DNA from: Verticillium longisporum
Lineage: Eukaryota; Ascomycota; Sordariomycetes; Glomerellales; Plectosphaerellaceae
Length of the DNA stretch: 64,000 bases
Assembly (NCBI GenBank): GCA_019188255.1
Contig: JAETXT010000007.1
Span: forward strand, 4,712,001 to 4,776,000
Direction of reading: 5' to 3'
Made by a program: the position numbers and the translations under genes. The notes beneath the pieces were generated by a model. It searched no databases. It had not been told where the DNA came from and saw nothing but the letters and a program-made list of their open reading frames with translations. Below, one piece after another: positions 34,534 through 44,594 of the stretch. Position 1 is the first letter of the stretch. Each line of letters begins with the position of its first letter.

Positions 34534-36796
34534 TGTGGACGCGACCAGTCGATGTGTGAATGGTGTAGGGTGTTGTAGAAGATTGGCGGAGGGAATCTCG
34601 ACGTGATTCCCTCTGAAAGTGTCGTGATATAGCGCGTCTTCGCGTGTGGAGGCTCAATATCAGACGTGGACGTGGCTCGCGTGTTGCCCAGTCGTGTAAG
34701 TGTTGGTGCGGTGACCAGTCGATGGGATTCGATATGCAGGAACTTTGAGTAGTCGAGGGAAGATTCGAGGTTTCTGTGACCGGACGAGGACTATTGAGTT
34801 TCCAAGGAAAGGAGGGGTTATTGGTTTCTGCTCGTGTTTCTTCAAGAAGTGGTTGCAGGTCGGGTGGAAAGAGGCCAGGCGAATGTGGTGGTGCGGGACT
34901 GGGCCTTTTTGATCTGGGCCTAGCCTTGGGGGCCGGATGAGAGAGGAGCGTCACGGTTCGTGGTCGTGTTCTGCTGCTGCGGTCTGAGACGCGGCCGCAT
35001 CGCGTTGGCGTTTAAAGGTGGGCACTGACACGTCCGTCGAGACGCGCTGGATCGGGCTGGGGTGCGCTATAAGTGCGCTGTAACGAGATCTTCTCCAGGG
35101 CATCCAACGCCTGGATCGAGCATTCTCAGGGCACCTCTTACAGGGGTCTCCAGGCGTGACGTCGGTGGGTTGTCACGTCCACGGAGCCACCAGCACGAGC
35201 AACAAGCTACGAGCTACGAGCCACAAGCCAGAAAGTGGATTCAATATCTACCCTCCCTCCTCCCTCCTCCCTCATAGCCTCATAGCCCTCTAGGTATTGA
35301 GCCTCAAGTGAAAGAAACGGTGTCGAAGTTGCTCCCAATAGTCTGTAACTGCATCCCTCAGTTTCGCTTCCCAATTTTCGCCGGCGCCATCGTCGATGCT
35401 CCGTCAAGCACGGCGGCGCGTCGACAAATGCCCGCCATACCCCTCCGGCGGCCGGTCCCCCCAGAGTGCCAGCCTCCCAAATACACGTCTCCACCAACAC
35501 GCTCCTACTCGCTCTACCAGTGCACGCCTTCCATGTCAAGCAGGTGCCTTTTTCCTCTCCATGGATTCGCTTCTCGCTTCACTCTCCGCGGCCAAGTCCC
35601 AACCCAGACAGAAGCTAATTAGCCGCAACATATTTTATGCCCGTCTTCCCCCAGCAGCGGCAGGCCAGTCCTGTCTTGTCTCGTTGCGCCGCTGCTGATT
35701 TGCACAACCGATAATTTCCACAGTCGGCTGTCAGATGTGTGTGTCTGGTCGTGTGCAAATCTGACCTTTCCCCTTCTTCTCCCTCAGGCGTGTCTAGATG
35801 TGCTCACTGACGTCCCCTCCCTCTGGGATGGAGCCTGGTCGGTCTCATATGATCCCATCACGTCTTGCCTCCCCCCACTGGCCCAGCCAGGAACGGCTGG
35901 CTGGCGCAGTAACGAATCGTCGCGGGCCAACCAATGTCATGACGCTTGCTTTCCCTTGTGTGAAGGCTTTCTGCCCCCCCGAAAATGTAAAAATCAAAAT
36001 GACCCTCCCCCCAGCCTGTATGGCCACTCCGCTATGCCACTTCTGGGCGTCCCTGTCTCCAGAACGCGACTCCTCGCCGAACGCATCTGAGGCCTGCTCG
36101 TGCCCCCTCTTCCTGCTGATCTAACCTGCCTCTGTCTTTGGATGCCCAATGGCGGATGAGTGCTGTCAGCGGCGTTGCTGCCAGTGGTTCGCTGGCCCGC
36201 TCCGTGCGCCGCGTCCTAACTTGCAGCTTGCACTCTGAACGAGTGAGACGCAAGGTTGGGCAGGGCGGTTCTGGGGCGTGATGACACGGCCATGTGACTG
36301 ATCAGAAAGCAGGAAGGAATTTGGACATGATGGACCTTGCGTGGCCAAAGAAAAAGGACCGGCCAACGCCAATTCACGCAAGGGCGCTGCATGGGATAGA
36401 GGCCGCGCAACGGGATCGTGTTCTCGTGTCGGAATCGGAATTGCGAAAAGCAAGAAAGGAGACCGTAGAGGCATAACTATTTCCATGCATACCAAAGACA
36501 CAGAACACAAAGTCTGGACCACCTCAATACCAACAACTCCATGCTAGGTCATTGGTGATGTCTGCTTCGGTCAAGATCTCCACCGAGAACCACTGTCGGT
36601 CAAGCGACCAAAAGTGGACCGTGCACTTATCGGGCCCGATCTACTACCTTATCGGCAGTCCAAGACCCCTGCCGGAAAAAAATCTGGACGACTGAACGAA
36701 GCTTTTGCGAAGAAAAGTCCCCGCCATATCCAACCACCACCTATTTGGACGGGCACCTTCCAAGTCACCGACTCCGTTCAACTCCAAATCGACACA
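34534..36796. other. Divergent intergenic region, FHA gene and ribosome-biogenesis gene
   Basis: About 2.3 kb, GC-rich then mixed. I examined both strands and found no open frame with coding character, no RNA gene I can name and no repeat above chance apart from a short ctccctcctccctcctccctc run near 35257. Confidence 0.55.
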
Positions 36797-38127
36797 ATGG
36801 CCGCTACCAAGGAAATCGCGACGCGGTCGCAGACCTCTGCCGTCACCATTGACCCTGAGCAGGTACATTAAGACCCTCACCGCGATGTCCTCCACCAGCC
36901 AACGTACCCAGTGTCTAACGTGAATGGTGCAGACCCTCAAGGCCTCCAAGGCTCTCCTCGCCCACATTCAAAAGTCAGCGACCGAGTCGGCGCAGAACTC
37001 GGACAAGAAGAAGCTCCTCGAGGACGAGAACGATGTGGCCGCCCAGACGCCCATCTGGCTGACGCTGACGACGAAGCGCCACATTGCCGACACGAACAAG
37101 CTCAAGCCCGGCCGCGTGCCCGTGCCGCACAGCTTGCACGCCGAGGACTCGACCATCTGCCTCATCGTCGCCTCGCCCCAGCGCGCCTACAAGGACGCCG
37201 TCGACGACGAGGCCTTCCCCGCGGCCCTGCGCAAGCGCATCACCCGCGTCATCGACATCAACCACCTGCAGAAGAAGTTCTCCCAGTACGAGGCGCAACG
37301 GAAGCTCTACGCCGAGCACGACATTTTCCTCGGCGACGAGCGCATCGTCACGAGGCTGCCCAAGGTAAGCGAGGCTCCCCCCCGCGCTGCCGCACGCCAT
37401 GCGGCGGCAAAACCTACATGGTAGGAGAATGTTCCGCCAGCACAGGAACGCTAACGGCCCCCCGCGCGCGCAGGCCCTCGGCAAGACCTTCTACAAGTCC
37501 ACCGCCAAGCGCCCCATCCCCGTCGCCGTGCAGGGGAAGAAGCCCGCGGCCGACGGCAAGAAGGCGGCGCGGCCCAAGACCTCAGAGGCCAACGTCAACC
37601 CCGGCACGCCGGCCTACATTGCCGAGCAGGTCGAGAAGGCGCTGAGCGCGGCGTACGTCAGCCTGACGCCGTCGACCAACACGGCCGTCAAGATTGGCAC
37701 GGCCGCCATGACGGCGCAGCAGGTGGCCGACAATGTCAGCGCCCTGACCGCCGGCCTCGTCGGGCGCTTCGTGCCGCAGCAGTGGAAGAACGTGCGTGGG
37801 ATCTACATCAAGGGCCCCGAGACGGTGGCGCTGCCCATCTGGGCTGCGGACGAGCTCTTCATCGACGACAAGGACGTCGTCGCCGACGCGACCGAGGCCG
37901 AGAAGCAGGCCGCCCTCGAGGCGCAGAAGGCCAACGTCGGCAAGAAGCGCAAGTCGGCCCTCGCGGCCGGCGAGGACGGCCAGGCGGCCGGCGGCAAGAA
38001 GTCCAAGAAGGAGACCGCGGAGGCGGTGCCCGAGGCGGACGACGGCAAGCTCGACGCGCAGATTGCGGAGCGCAAGGAGAAGCTGAAGAAGCAGAAGGCC
38101 AAGGCCAAGGCGGCGCTCGAGAACTAA
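36797..38127 (+). CDS. Ribosomal L1-domain ribosome-biogenesis protein, Cic1/Utp30 type (383 aa)
   Basis: Three exons: 36797-36862, 36933-37364 and 37474-38127, all in phase 0. The ribosomal L1-like fold covers about residues 25-265: KASKALLAHIQKS, PIWLTLTTKRHIAD, CLIVASPQRAYKDAV, LPKALGKTFYKSTAKRPIPV, TNTAVKIGTAAMTAQQVADN and the IYIKGPETVALPIW end. A Lys/Glu-rich C-terminal tail (KKRKSALAAGED through KKQKAKAKAALEN) is typical of nucleolar factors. Family members Cic1/Nsa3 and Utp30 bind pre-60S and pre-40S particles; I cannot separate the two by eye, though the length and tail favour Cic1. Intron 2 (109 nt) is unusually C-rich. The gene is intact and has very high GC at third positions. Confidence 0.88.
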
Positions 38128-38370
38128 AGCATAGGAGACAACAAAAGTAAGAGCGCTGGGCGGTGGACTTATGTATGTACCATGCATGAATGCAGGCGTA
38201 TGGAGTTGGTCCTTTTGTTTTTGTAAGGGGGCTTTTGTCTCGGTCACAAGCAATGTAGAGAGCAGAGACGTGGCAGAATACAATGTTCAATTCACCCAAA
38301 ACCTAAACCCTAAAAAAGCAAAATGCATCCAATCTTCGTATGCTATCACTCGTGACACATCGTCTCATCA

Positions 38371-39371
38371 TTACAGCTCCTGAGACCACGCGTCTTCCAG
38401 AGGCAGCTCGGGCGCCTCGGCGGCAAACTTCTTGGAAGCCGGGCCGAGGAACTCGTGCATCGTGGCGTTGAGTTGCTCGTTGGTGAACTGCATGTGTTCG
38501 CCGGGCACCTTCCTGAACTTGAGGCCGCCCTTGCGGTCGAGGGCGCGCAGGCCGATCCAGTCCTCGGTGTACAGCTTGCGCGCGCGCAGCGGCAGGCTCT
38601 CGGTGCCGTTGACCTCCTCGAACCACGACGTCTCCTTGGGGATGACGGTCGTGTCGTGCTCGAACATGATCATGACAAAGTTGACGAGGCGGGCGACGTT
38701 CTCGGCGTAGGCGTCGTTCTTGGTGGCGCGCTCGTTGTTGATGTCGGCGAGAAAGTTGGACGACTCGATGTACTTTTCATACTCGGCGGGGGCCGGGTCG
38801 CGGTAGTACTGGGCGGGGACGAGGCGGTTCTGGACAAAGGAGGACCACTGGTTGAAGCGCAGCAGGGCCATGGCACCCTTGCAGAGGAGGTCGCCGTCCT
38901 TGCAGGCACGGAAGCTGACGATGCCGTTGTGCTGGCTGCCGTAGGTGATGAGGGAGCGGACGGGGGCGCGTTGCAGCGCTCGACGTAGCCGCGAAGGAAC
39001 TGGCCGCCCTGGGAGAAGCCGATGGCGTCGACGGCCGGGGCCGAGGAGAGGATGGGGTCGGCGGCGATGTCGGCGCAGACCTGCTCGAGCTGGGTCGAGA
39101 CGTTGCCAAAGAAGGTAGCCGAACGGTCAGCGTTGGGGTCGGCGCCAACCTTGACGATGTGAACGTAGATGCCGGGGAAGGCGGCATCGGCCAGCTCAGC
39201 GACCTGCTGGATGCCCTCACCGTCGAACGAGTCGCCTAGGCCATGCCAGATGATGAGGGGAAGAGGCGTGTCATCGTCGACATCGGCGGCGGCGACAGCT
39301 GCAGGGCTCTGCTTGGATGCCGTGACCAGGCGACCCAGGGCAAGCAGGCTGTAGGGAAGAATCGACTTCAT
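38371..39371 (-). CDS. PPT1: Palmitoyl-protein thioesterase, frame broken by one base
   Basis: Removes palmitate from cysteine residues of proteins in the lysosome or vacuole. Single exon. It starts with a signal peptide (MKSILPYSLLALGRLVTA), then IIWHGLGDSF, catalytic Ser in GFSQGGQFLRGYVERC (Ser120), RLVPAQYYRDP, NFLADINNER, YTEDWIGLRALD and catalytic His in GEHMQFTNEQL, all as in PPT1-type enzymes. After RCNAP the frame must shift by one: the C run at 38962-38966 (plus-strand GGGGG) has five bases where six would continue as PPVRSLITYGSQHNGI. With one base restored the gene is exactly 333 codons plus stop. As read, translation would end early and lose the His. The shape of the break matches those in other genes of this window. 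Confidence 0.9.
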
Positions 39372-40308
39372 GGTGGTGGCGCGTAGTAAGTGTGGACAGC
39401 AGAGTCCTTGTGGGTGATGTTGATGATCATGCTGTGTTCAAGACCAAGGTGACGCAAGCCAACGGCCCTGGATAGGAAGCCAAGCAGGCAGGCAGGCAGG
39501 CAACTTCGAGCTGTGGCAAGCCAAGCTTCGCTGTGGCAAGCCGAGCTTCCCATTGGCCGCGTCCAGGACAAGGCGCTTGGCATCGGCGATATGATGGTCC
39601 GCTTCCTCCAGGCTCCACTCGCGGCATGTCGGCCACAAGCACCGGCACGTAGCCCGGCGAAACAGTGGGACTCGCAGGAATGGGAACGCGGTATGCACGG
39701 CCCTTTACCCCAACTCTATACGTACATGTACGTACGTAGTCACCTTACCTCGACTCGAGATGGAAATGTCCATGCGGGCGTGCCATGGTGCATCCCACGT
39801 TCGTCAGAATTGGCATCGTTCTTCCCACCTTGGACGTCTGCTTCACAATGTCCGCTTCGCATAGCGTAGCCAAGTCCGGAGATGCTAACGCGATCTGCTG
39901 ATCTTCGCACCATGGTCAGGGAAACGTCCCGTTTTTGGCCTGCAGGGTCGAGGCCGCGGCGAACTCTTCGTGGCTCCTGAAACGGATGCTGCAACATCCA
40001 CCATGGAAGCATCGTTTCACAGTTCAGACGACTACCACGTCAGAAGCCATCGACGCTGAACTGGTGAGCGCGCCCGCACGCACGGCATCAGGTGCCGATT
40101 CAGGCGGCCCCCTTCTGCGAGGCGAGAGACTCACCTCACCATAAGTATGGGAGGCCGTCCACCCTTTTCTTGGCAACCCATGCCCTCCGATAACATGACT
40201 GCTTTTGCTTGACCACTACGATATCAAGACTTCATCAGCCACTGTTCGATCAGCAAGAAAGATCAGCAACGATCAACGGATTTTTTTCTACCCCTCAGGA
40301 CAATCAAC
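39372..40308. other. Divergent intergenic region
   Basis: About 940 bp between the thioesterase and the small secreted peptide. A perfect 16-bp palindrome, TACGTACATGTACGTA, lies at 39719-39734, and a short gcaggcaggcaggcagg run at 39485-39501. Confidence 0.6.
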
Positions 40309-40482
40309 ATGCACTTCGCTACTCTTCTCGTTGCCATCCTCCCGGCCGTGGTCCTGGCCCGTCCGTATCTCCCTTTGGATCTGCCCACTCTGCCTCCAAA
40401 CACCGCGGCGCCTGATGTCCCCGTTATTCCGCGTGACGCATTCGAGGATGCTGCTCTCGATCTGGTCGAGGCCAGCCAGTAG
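40309..40482 (+). CDS. Putative small secreted peptide (57 aa)
   Basis: ATG at 40309 in good context (cATGCAC) opens a 57-codon frame. The first 17-18 residues (MHFATLLVAILPAVVLA) are a textbook signal peptide with a likely cut after Ala. The mature part is short, Pro/Leu-rich then acidic (RPYLPLDLPTLPPNTA; VPVIPRDAFEDAALDLVEAS). It has no cysteine, so it is not a typical disulfide effector. A GTAGGT overlaps the stop, and splicing there would change only the last residue or two. Whether it is expressed cannot be judged here. No homologue is recognised. Confidence 0.5.
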   Translation: MHFATLLVAILPAVVLARPYLPLDLPTLPPNTAAPDVPVIPRDAFEDAALDLVEASQ

Positions 40483-41406
40483 GTGCAGAGGCCGACCACA
40501 AGATCATGTCACCATGGTATGTACGTTCTGGCATTCCATTGATCGTCGACTGCAGAGCATGATGGTTGACCAAGGTTCTCTCAGCCCAGTACAATGACGA
40601 AGTGATGCTTGCTTCGGATCAGCATAAGCACGGGGAGTTCTCCAGCTCGATTCCGGACCAGTAAAGAGGACTTCGCGGTCATTCGTGGCGTACCATCTAG
40701 TTATCACGATGAGGAGATGCATGTACAATTAGGGGGCATCGCACGGAGTAAAGGAGGGGGTGAAGGCCTGACAGCCATGTTTTTTATTTGCTCGCAATCC
40801 AGATCATTTACGGCTTCACTGTCGTCTTCTGTGAAGACATACAATCAACCAAATTTTTGATCAAACAACATGACTGCTTTCCATGCACTGCTATGTCGTG
40901 ATTGTCAAGACTGTCGAGATGACTTCGTGGATGATAGAAGTGAGCGCCCTGGGAGGCTGGTGGAGCTTGGGGAATGTGATTGGCCAATGAGGTGATGTGC
41001 TCCCCACATGGAGCCTTTCCACTGAGATGCAGATGCTCCTGCAACTTTGTCATCGTTCCGTCGCGACAGCTCCAGCTCCAGCCTTGCCTTGTGCCGGGCT
41101 TTTATTTCAACAAGTCGGCAATACTCAACTTCCTCACCTCGCCAGCACGACACATCCTTAGCTACCCCCCCCTGCGTTACCTCTGAAAGGATATCACCAG
41201 CGGCCAGTTCAGGTCCTGACCCTCGGTTCTACAGCGGCCGAGTGGCAAGTCAAGGGACTGCATCAATATCTGGGAGAGTCTTCGCTCCTCACATCTTCGC
41301 ATCCTTCTCGCGACAATCCCGACAGCGTAGTCAAATTTGTATGCGCCACTCTATGCTCGACCGCGGCCGATACAACACGCGTCAAGCTACCATAGCCTTG
41401 CCCAGC
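40483..41406. other. Intergenic, upstream of cyclin gene
   Basis: About 920 bp. No second gene is supported; the part nearest 41407 probably holds the 5' UTR and promoter of the cyclin gene. Confidence 0.5.
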
Positions 41407-42979
41407 ATGGCTCCGAATGGCCCTCGGGCGCAGACTACCGCCAAAGATGCCGACAAGCTACCTCCTCAACCACCTATCCCCGAAGGCGTCGTCGCTCTCG
41501 ATCATACCGAACCCCCCAAGGGTCCGCACCCTGGTCACGTCCAGGTCGCATGTCTATTCACCCTCGAACAGAAGCTGCAGCGTATGTTGAAAGAGCACGG
41601 CTGCGAACCGGCCAGAGAAGACACGTACAGGCTGCAGGGCGTGCAGCTGCTGGACAATGTCCGCGAGTACCTTCACCTGTAGGATCCCATGAAGAATCGT
41701 GTCCAGATTGGCAAACAGTTTCCTGACACATGCGGCGCAGGCCAGTGCGCACCTTCGATACGGCGTGCTTCTATTTCCACCTTTTCCGTCTCTGCCATAG
41801 GGATGCCGAGTACAACTACCAGGATGCCGCCCTCGCTTCCCTATTCTTAGCCTGCAAGGTTGAGGACACCATCAAAAAATCAAAAGAGATCTTGTGTGCT
41901 GCGTACAACATTAAGAATGCCGAGTTCACAACCACACAGGACGACAAGGTATGCGTGTGGTGTTTAGGGGGGTGCTCTTGGCGTTTCTCCATGACCCCAT
42001 GTGAAGCACCGCCTCGGAGTCGCTTCTATTTTGGACGTGCCTGCTGACCACACCCCCCGCCCTTCTCCAGATGTTCGAACAACCGTCCAAGATAGTGATA
42101 GGACTAGAGCGTCTGATCCTGGAGACGATCGGCTTCGACTTTCGCAGTCGGTACGCGCAAAAGTACTTTGTCAAGGCGATCAAGACGATCCTGGGCCCCT
42201 CGGCGACAAAGGCGTTTTTGCGACAACGTACGACATGGGCATCGACCTACACAAGACCTTTGCGCCGATCAAGCAGACCACCTGGACAATGGCCCTGGCC
42301 GTGACTGAGCTCACGGCGCTCGTCACAGGGGCACACATTGATGCGGTGCAAAAGGTCCAGCCGTCCGACTGGCACACGACCCGCGCCGACATTGTCGAAA
42401 CGATGCTGGATCTCCTCGACCTCTACACCCAGCACCCCAAATCGACAAAGGTGGGCTCGCTGTACGAAGAGCAGCACTTTTTCGACATCAAGAGAAAGGT
42501 CATGGCGGAAGTGGACACGGGCACCAAGGAGAATGGCGCCGACAGGGGCCGCAAGGTCAGCCGCTACCTCGTCTGGTGTGAGCAATGCAAGGTGGACGAG
42601 CCCCAGCCTGGTTTCTCGCCCTCCATTACCCCCATCTTCACCCCGAGTTTCACTCCCGGCTCGCCCGCCACGACGGGCTCGGCGCCGGGGAGCAACCCTC
42701 CCGTCAAGCGCAGCACACGCGGCACCGAGGGCACGATGCGCTTTGTTCGACATGGATCAGGCCAAGGTCGAGAAGAAGGCTGTGGACTCGTACTTGCACG
42801 AAGAGTATGACGATGTTGAAATCGACCGGGTCGAGGCGATTCCCGAGGCTGAGCGCCAGCAGCAGCAGCAGCACCATCAACAACAGCATCGCGAAAGGAG
42901 ACACGACGGTGGTCGTGGCGGTCCCTACTCGCGAAACAACAACCGTGATCGTCGAAAGGGAGGACCGCGGTTCTACTGA
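41407..42979 (+). CDS. Ctk2-like cyclin of the CTD kinase, frame broken twice
   Basis: The likely role is the cyclin subunit of CTDK-I, which phosphorylates the RNA polymerase II CTD. Exons: 41407-41678, 41741-41948 and 42071-42979. The cyclin box spans LQGVQLLDNVREYLHLPVRT, YNYQDAALASLFLACKVEDT, KKSKEILCAAYNI and MFEQPSKIVIGLERLILETI, then FDFRSRYAQKYFVKAIKTIL, a close fit to Ctk2-type cyclins. In exon 3 the T run at 42215-42219 has five T where six keep the frame (KAFFATTYDMG). Near 42741-42748 the frame shifts back, by either two lost bases or one extra T, so that the FDMDQAKVEKKAVDSY tail follows. Both solutions give a length divisible by three. The C-terminus has a poly-Gln/His run and an RG/RN-rich end. 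As read, translation would stop near 42304. Confidence 0.82.
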
Positions 42980-43479
42980 TGAGGCCATGGGTCTGGAGAG
43001 TATATTCGCGATCCTATGTGGCACTTATTTTGGCGTTTGGACGGGCGTTCAGGGGGGCTTGATACCCAGAGAGTCAACTCGGCCACTCAATTTGAAAACG
43101 ATTGTATCATTTGCTTGTTCTTACCCCGGTCACTTGACGCTTTGATCCTGAAGCTGATGGCCATTTAGCCGTGTCAAGATTGCGAATCAGCACTATGTCT
43201 CAACTGATCGTTCTCGAAATGTTGTGGCTTGAGAAGGCACACACCAGTCTCTAGAGTTCCGTCAATTCCGCTCATGATGAGTGGAGCCCCTGCTTGACGT
43301 ACGGTTGCAGCGAAAGTCCGATCCTGGGAGATCTATCTTTGCTTTCTTAACTCCGGGCTACTAACACCGGAAGTATCGCGAGCACAAGACGGACCACGAC
43401 GACTCTCAACTGTCAAACAGCAGTCACCACCCGGGCATCTTTCTACTATGCTATTCTTCCAACACCCCAACACCTAGCC
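42980..43479. other. Intergenic between two plus-strand genes
   Basis: 500 bp with no coding feature; 3' flank of the cyclin gene and promoter of the reductase. Confidence 0.55.
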
Positions 43480-44312
43480 ATGCACCTCATTCTCACGGGG
43501 GCCACAGGCCTTGTCGGCACCAGTGTCCTTGATGCCATGCTCAAGACGGACGCCATCACGAAGATATCCATCCTCAGTCGACGACCCGTCCCCATGGCCC
43601 AAAACTCAGACGATCCTAGAGTACAAGTCATCATCCACAAAGACTTTGCCCAGTATGAACCAGAGGTCATGGACAAGCTCCAGGGTGCCACCGGCGCAGT
43701 CTGGGCCCTCGGCGTCAGCCAGACGCAGGCCTCCAAAGAGTACACCCCAAGCGCAGCATTGCCGCGTCAGCGAGAACACACGACTGACAGGCACCCAGAG
43801 CCTACGTGACCATCACGAAAAACTACCCCCTCGCAGCAGCCAAAGCGTTCGCCAACCTCGCGTCGGCGGACCAGCCGTTTCGCTTCGTCTACGTGTCCGC
43901 CGGAGGCGCCACACAGACCCCCGGGTTTCTCACGCCCTACTACGGCGTCGTCAAGGGAGAGGCGGAGACGTTACTGTCCGAGCTGCGCCTCCGTGAGCCG
44001 CGTCTTCGGACGGACTCGTTTCGCGCCGGGTTTGTGGATGCAGCGCAGCACGATGAGATTCTGCCTTTTGTCCCCCGGCCGCCTTTGCTGTATCGCCCGA
44101 TGATACCCCTCATGGCGGCGCTGATGAGCGGGTTTGGGGCGACGTGGATGCATTGTCCGACGGAGCCGCTGGGGCGGTTTTTGACGGAGGTGGCTATGGG
44201 GGAGTTTGATGGGCAGCTGCAGGCTGGGGGCGACGACGTTGCGACTTTGCAGGGCGGCTTGAGGATAATGGAGAATTGGACGTTCAGGAGGCTGGCTGGT
44301 CTTGGTTCATGA
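43480..44312 (+). CDS. NAD(P)-binding Rossmann-fold protein (257 aa)
   Basis: Two exons, 43480-43739 and 43799-44312, joined as SKE|AYVTITKNY. The N-terminal GATGLVGTS (residues 7-15) is the extended/atypical SDR nucleotide-binding motif. It is followed by ILSRRPVP, VIIHKDF and GAVWALGVSQTQ, then RFVYVSAGGAT, YYGVVKGEAE (YxxxK-like pair) and DSFRAGFVDAA. This is the NAD-dependent epimerase/HTATIP2-like group, in which many fungal members are unassigned. The intron ends CACCCAG|AG with CTGAC before the acceptor. There is no signal peptide. Substrate unknown. It is convergent with the glycosyltransferase gene, with a 282-bp gap. Confidence 0.82.
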
Positions 44313-44594
44313 ACGAAGGGCCGATTCGTCAGTCTGGGTCGTGAACTATCTATGTTGAAAGTAGCTTGGGTTGAATACGACAGGTTCAAGGGATGTAGCA
44401 TTTATCGACGCTCGGTTTACCCTTCAGCCAGATCTTGCGGAAGGGAAACGGTATTCGGTCTTTCTTGTTTGCCTTTTCTTGTATCGGCAGTCTAGACTTA
44501 CGGCGGCCCCTCTATGGAAGCCTGTACCGCGATAGGCATGGAGGCCTCGGGGGAACGTTCAAGCGGAAGAATAAAGTTGTTCTATTGCAGGGAC

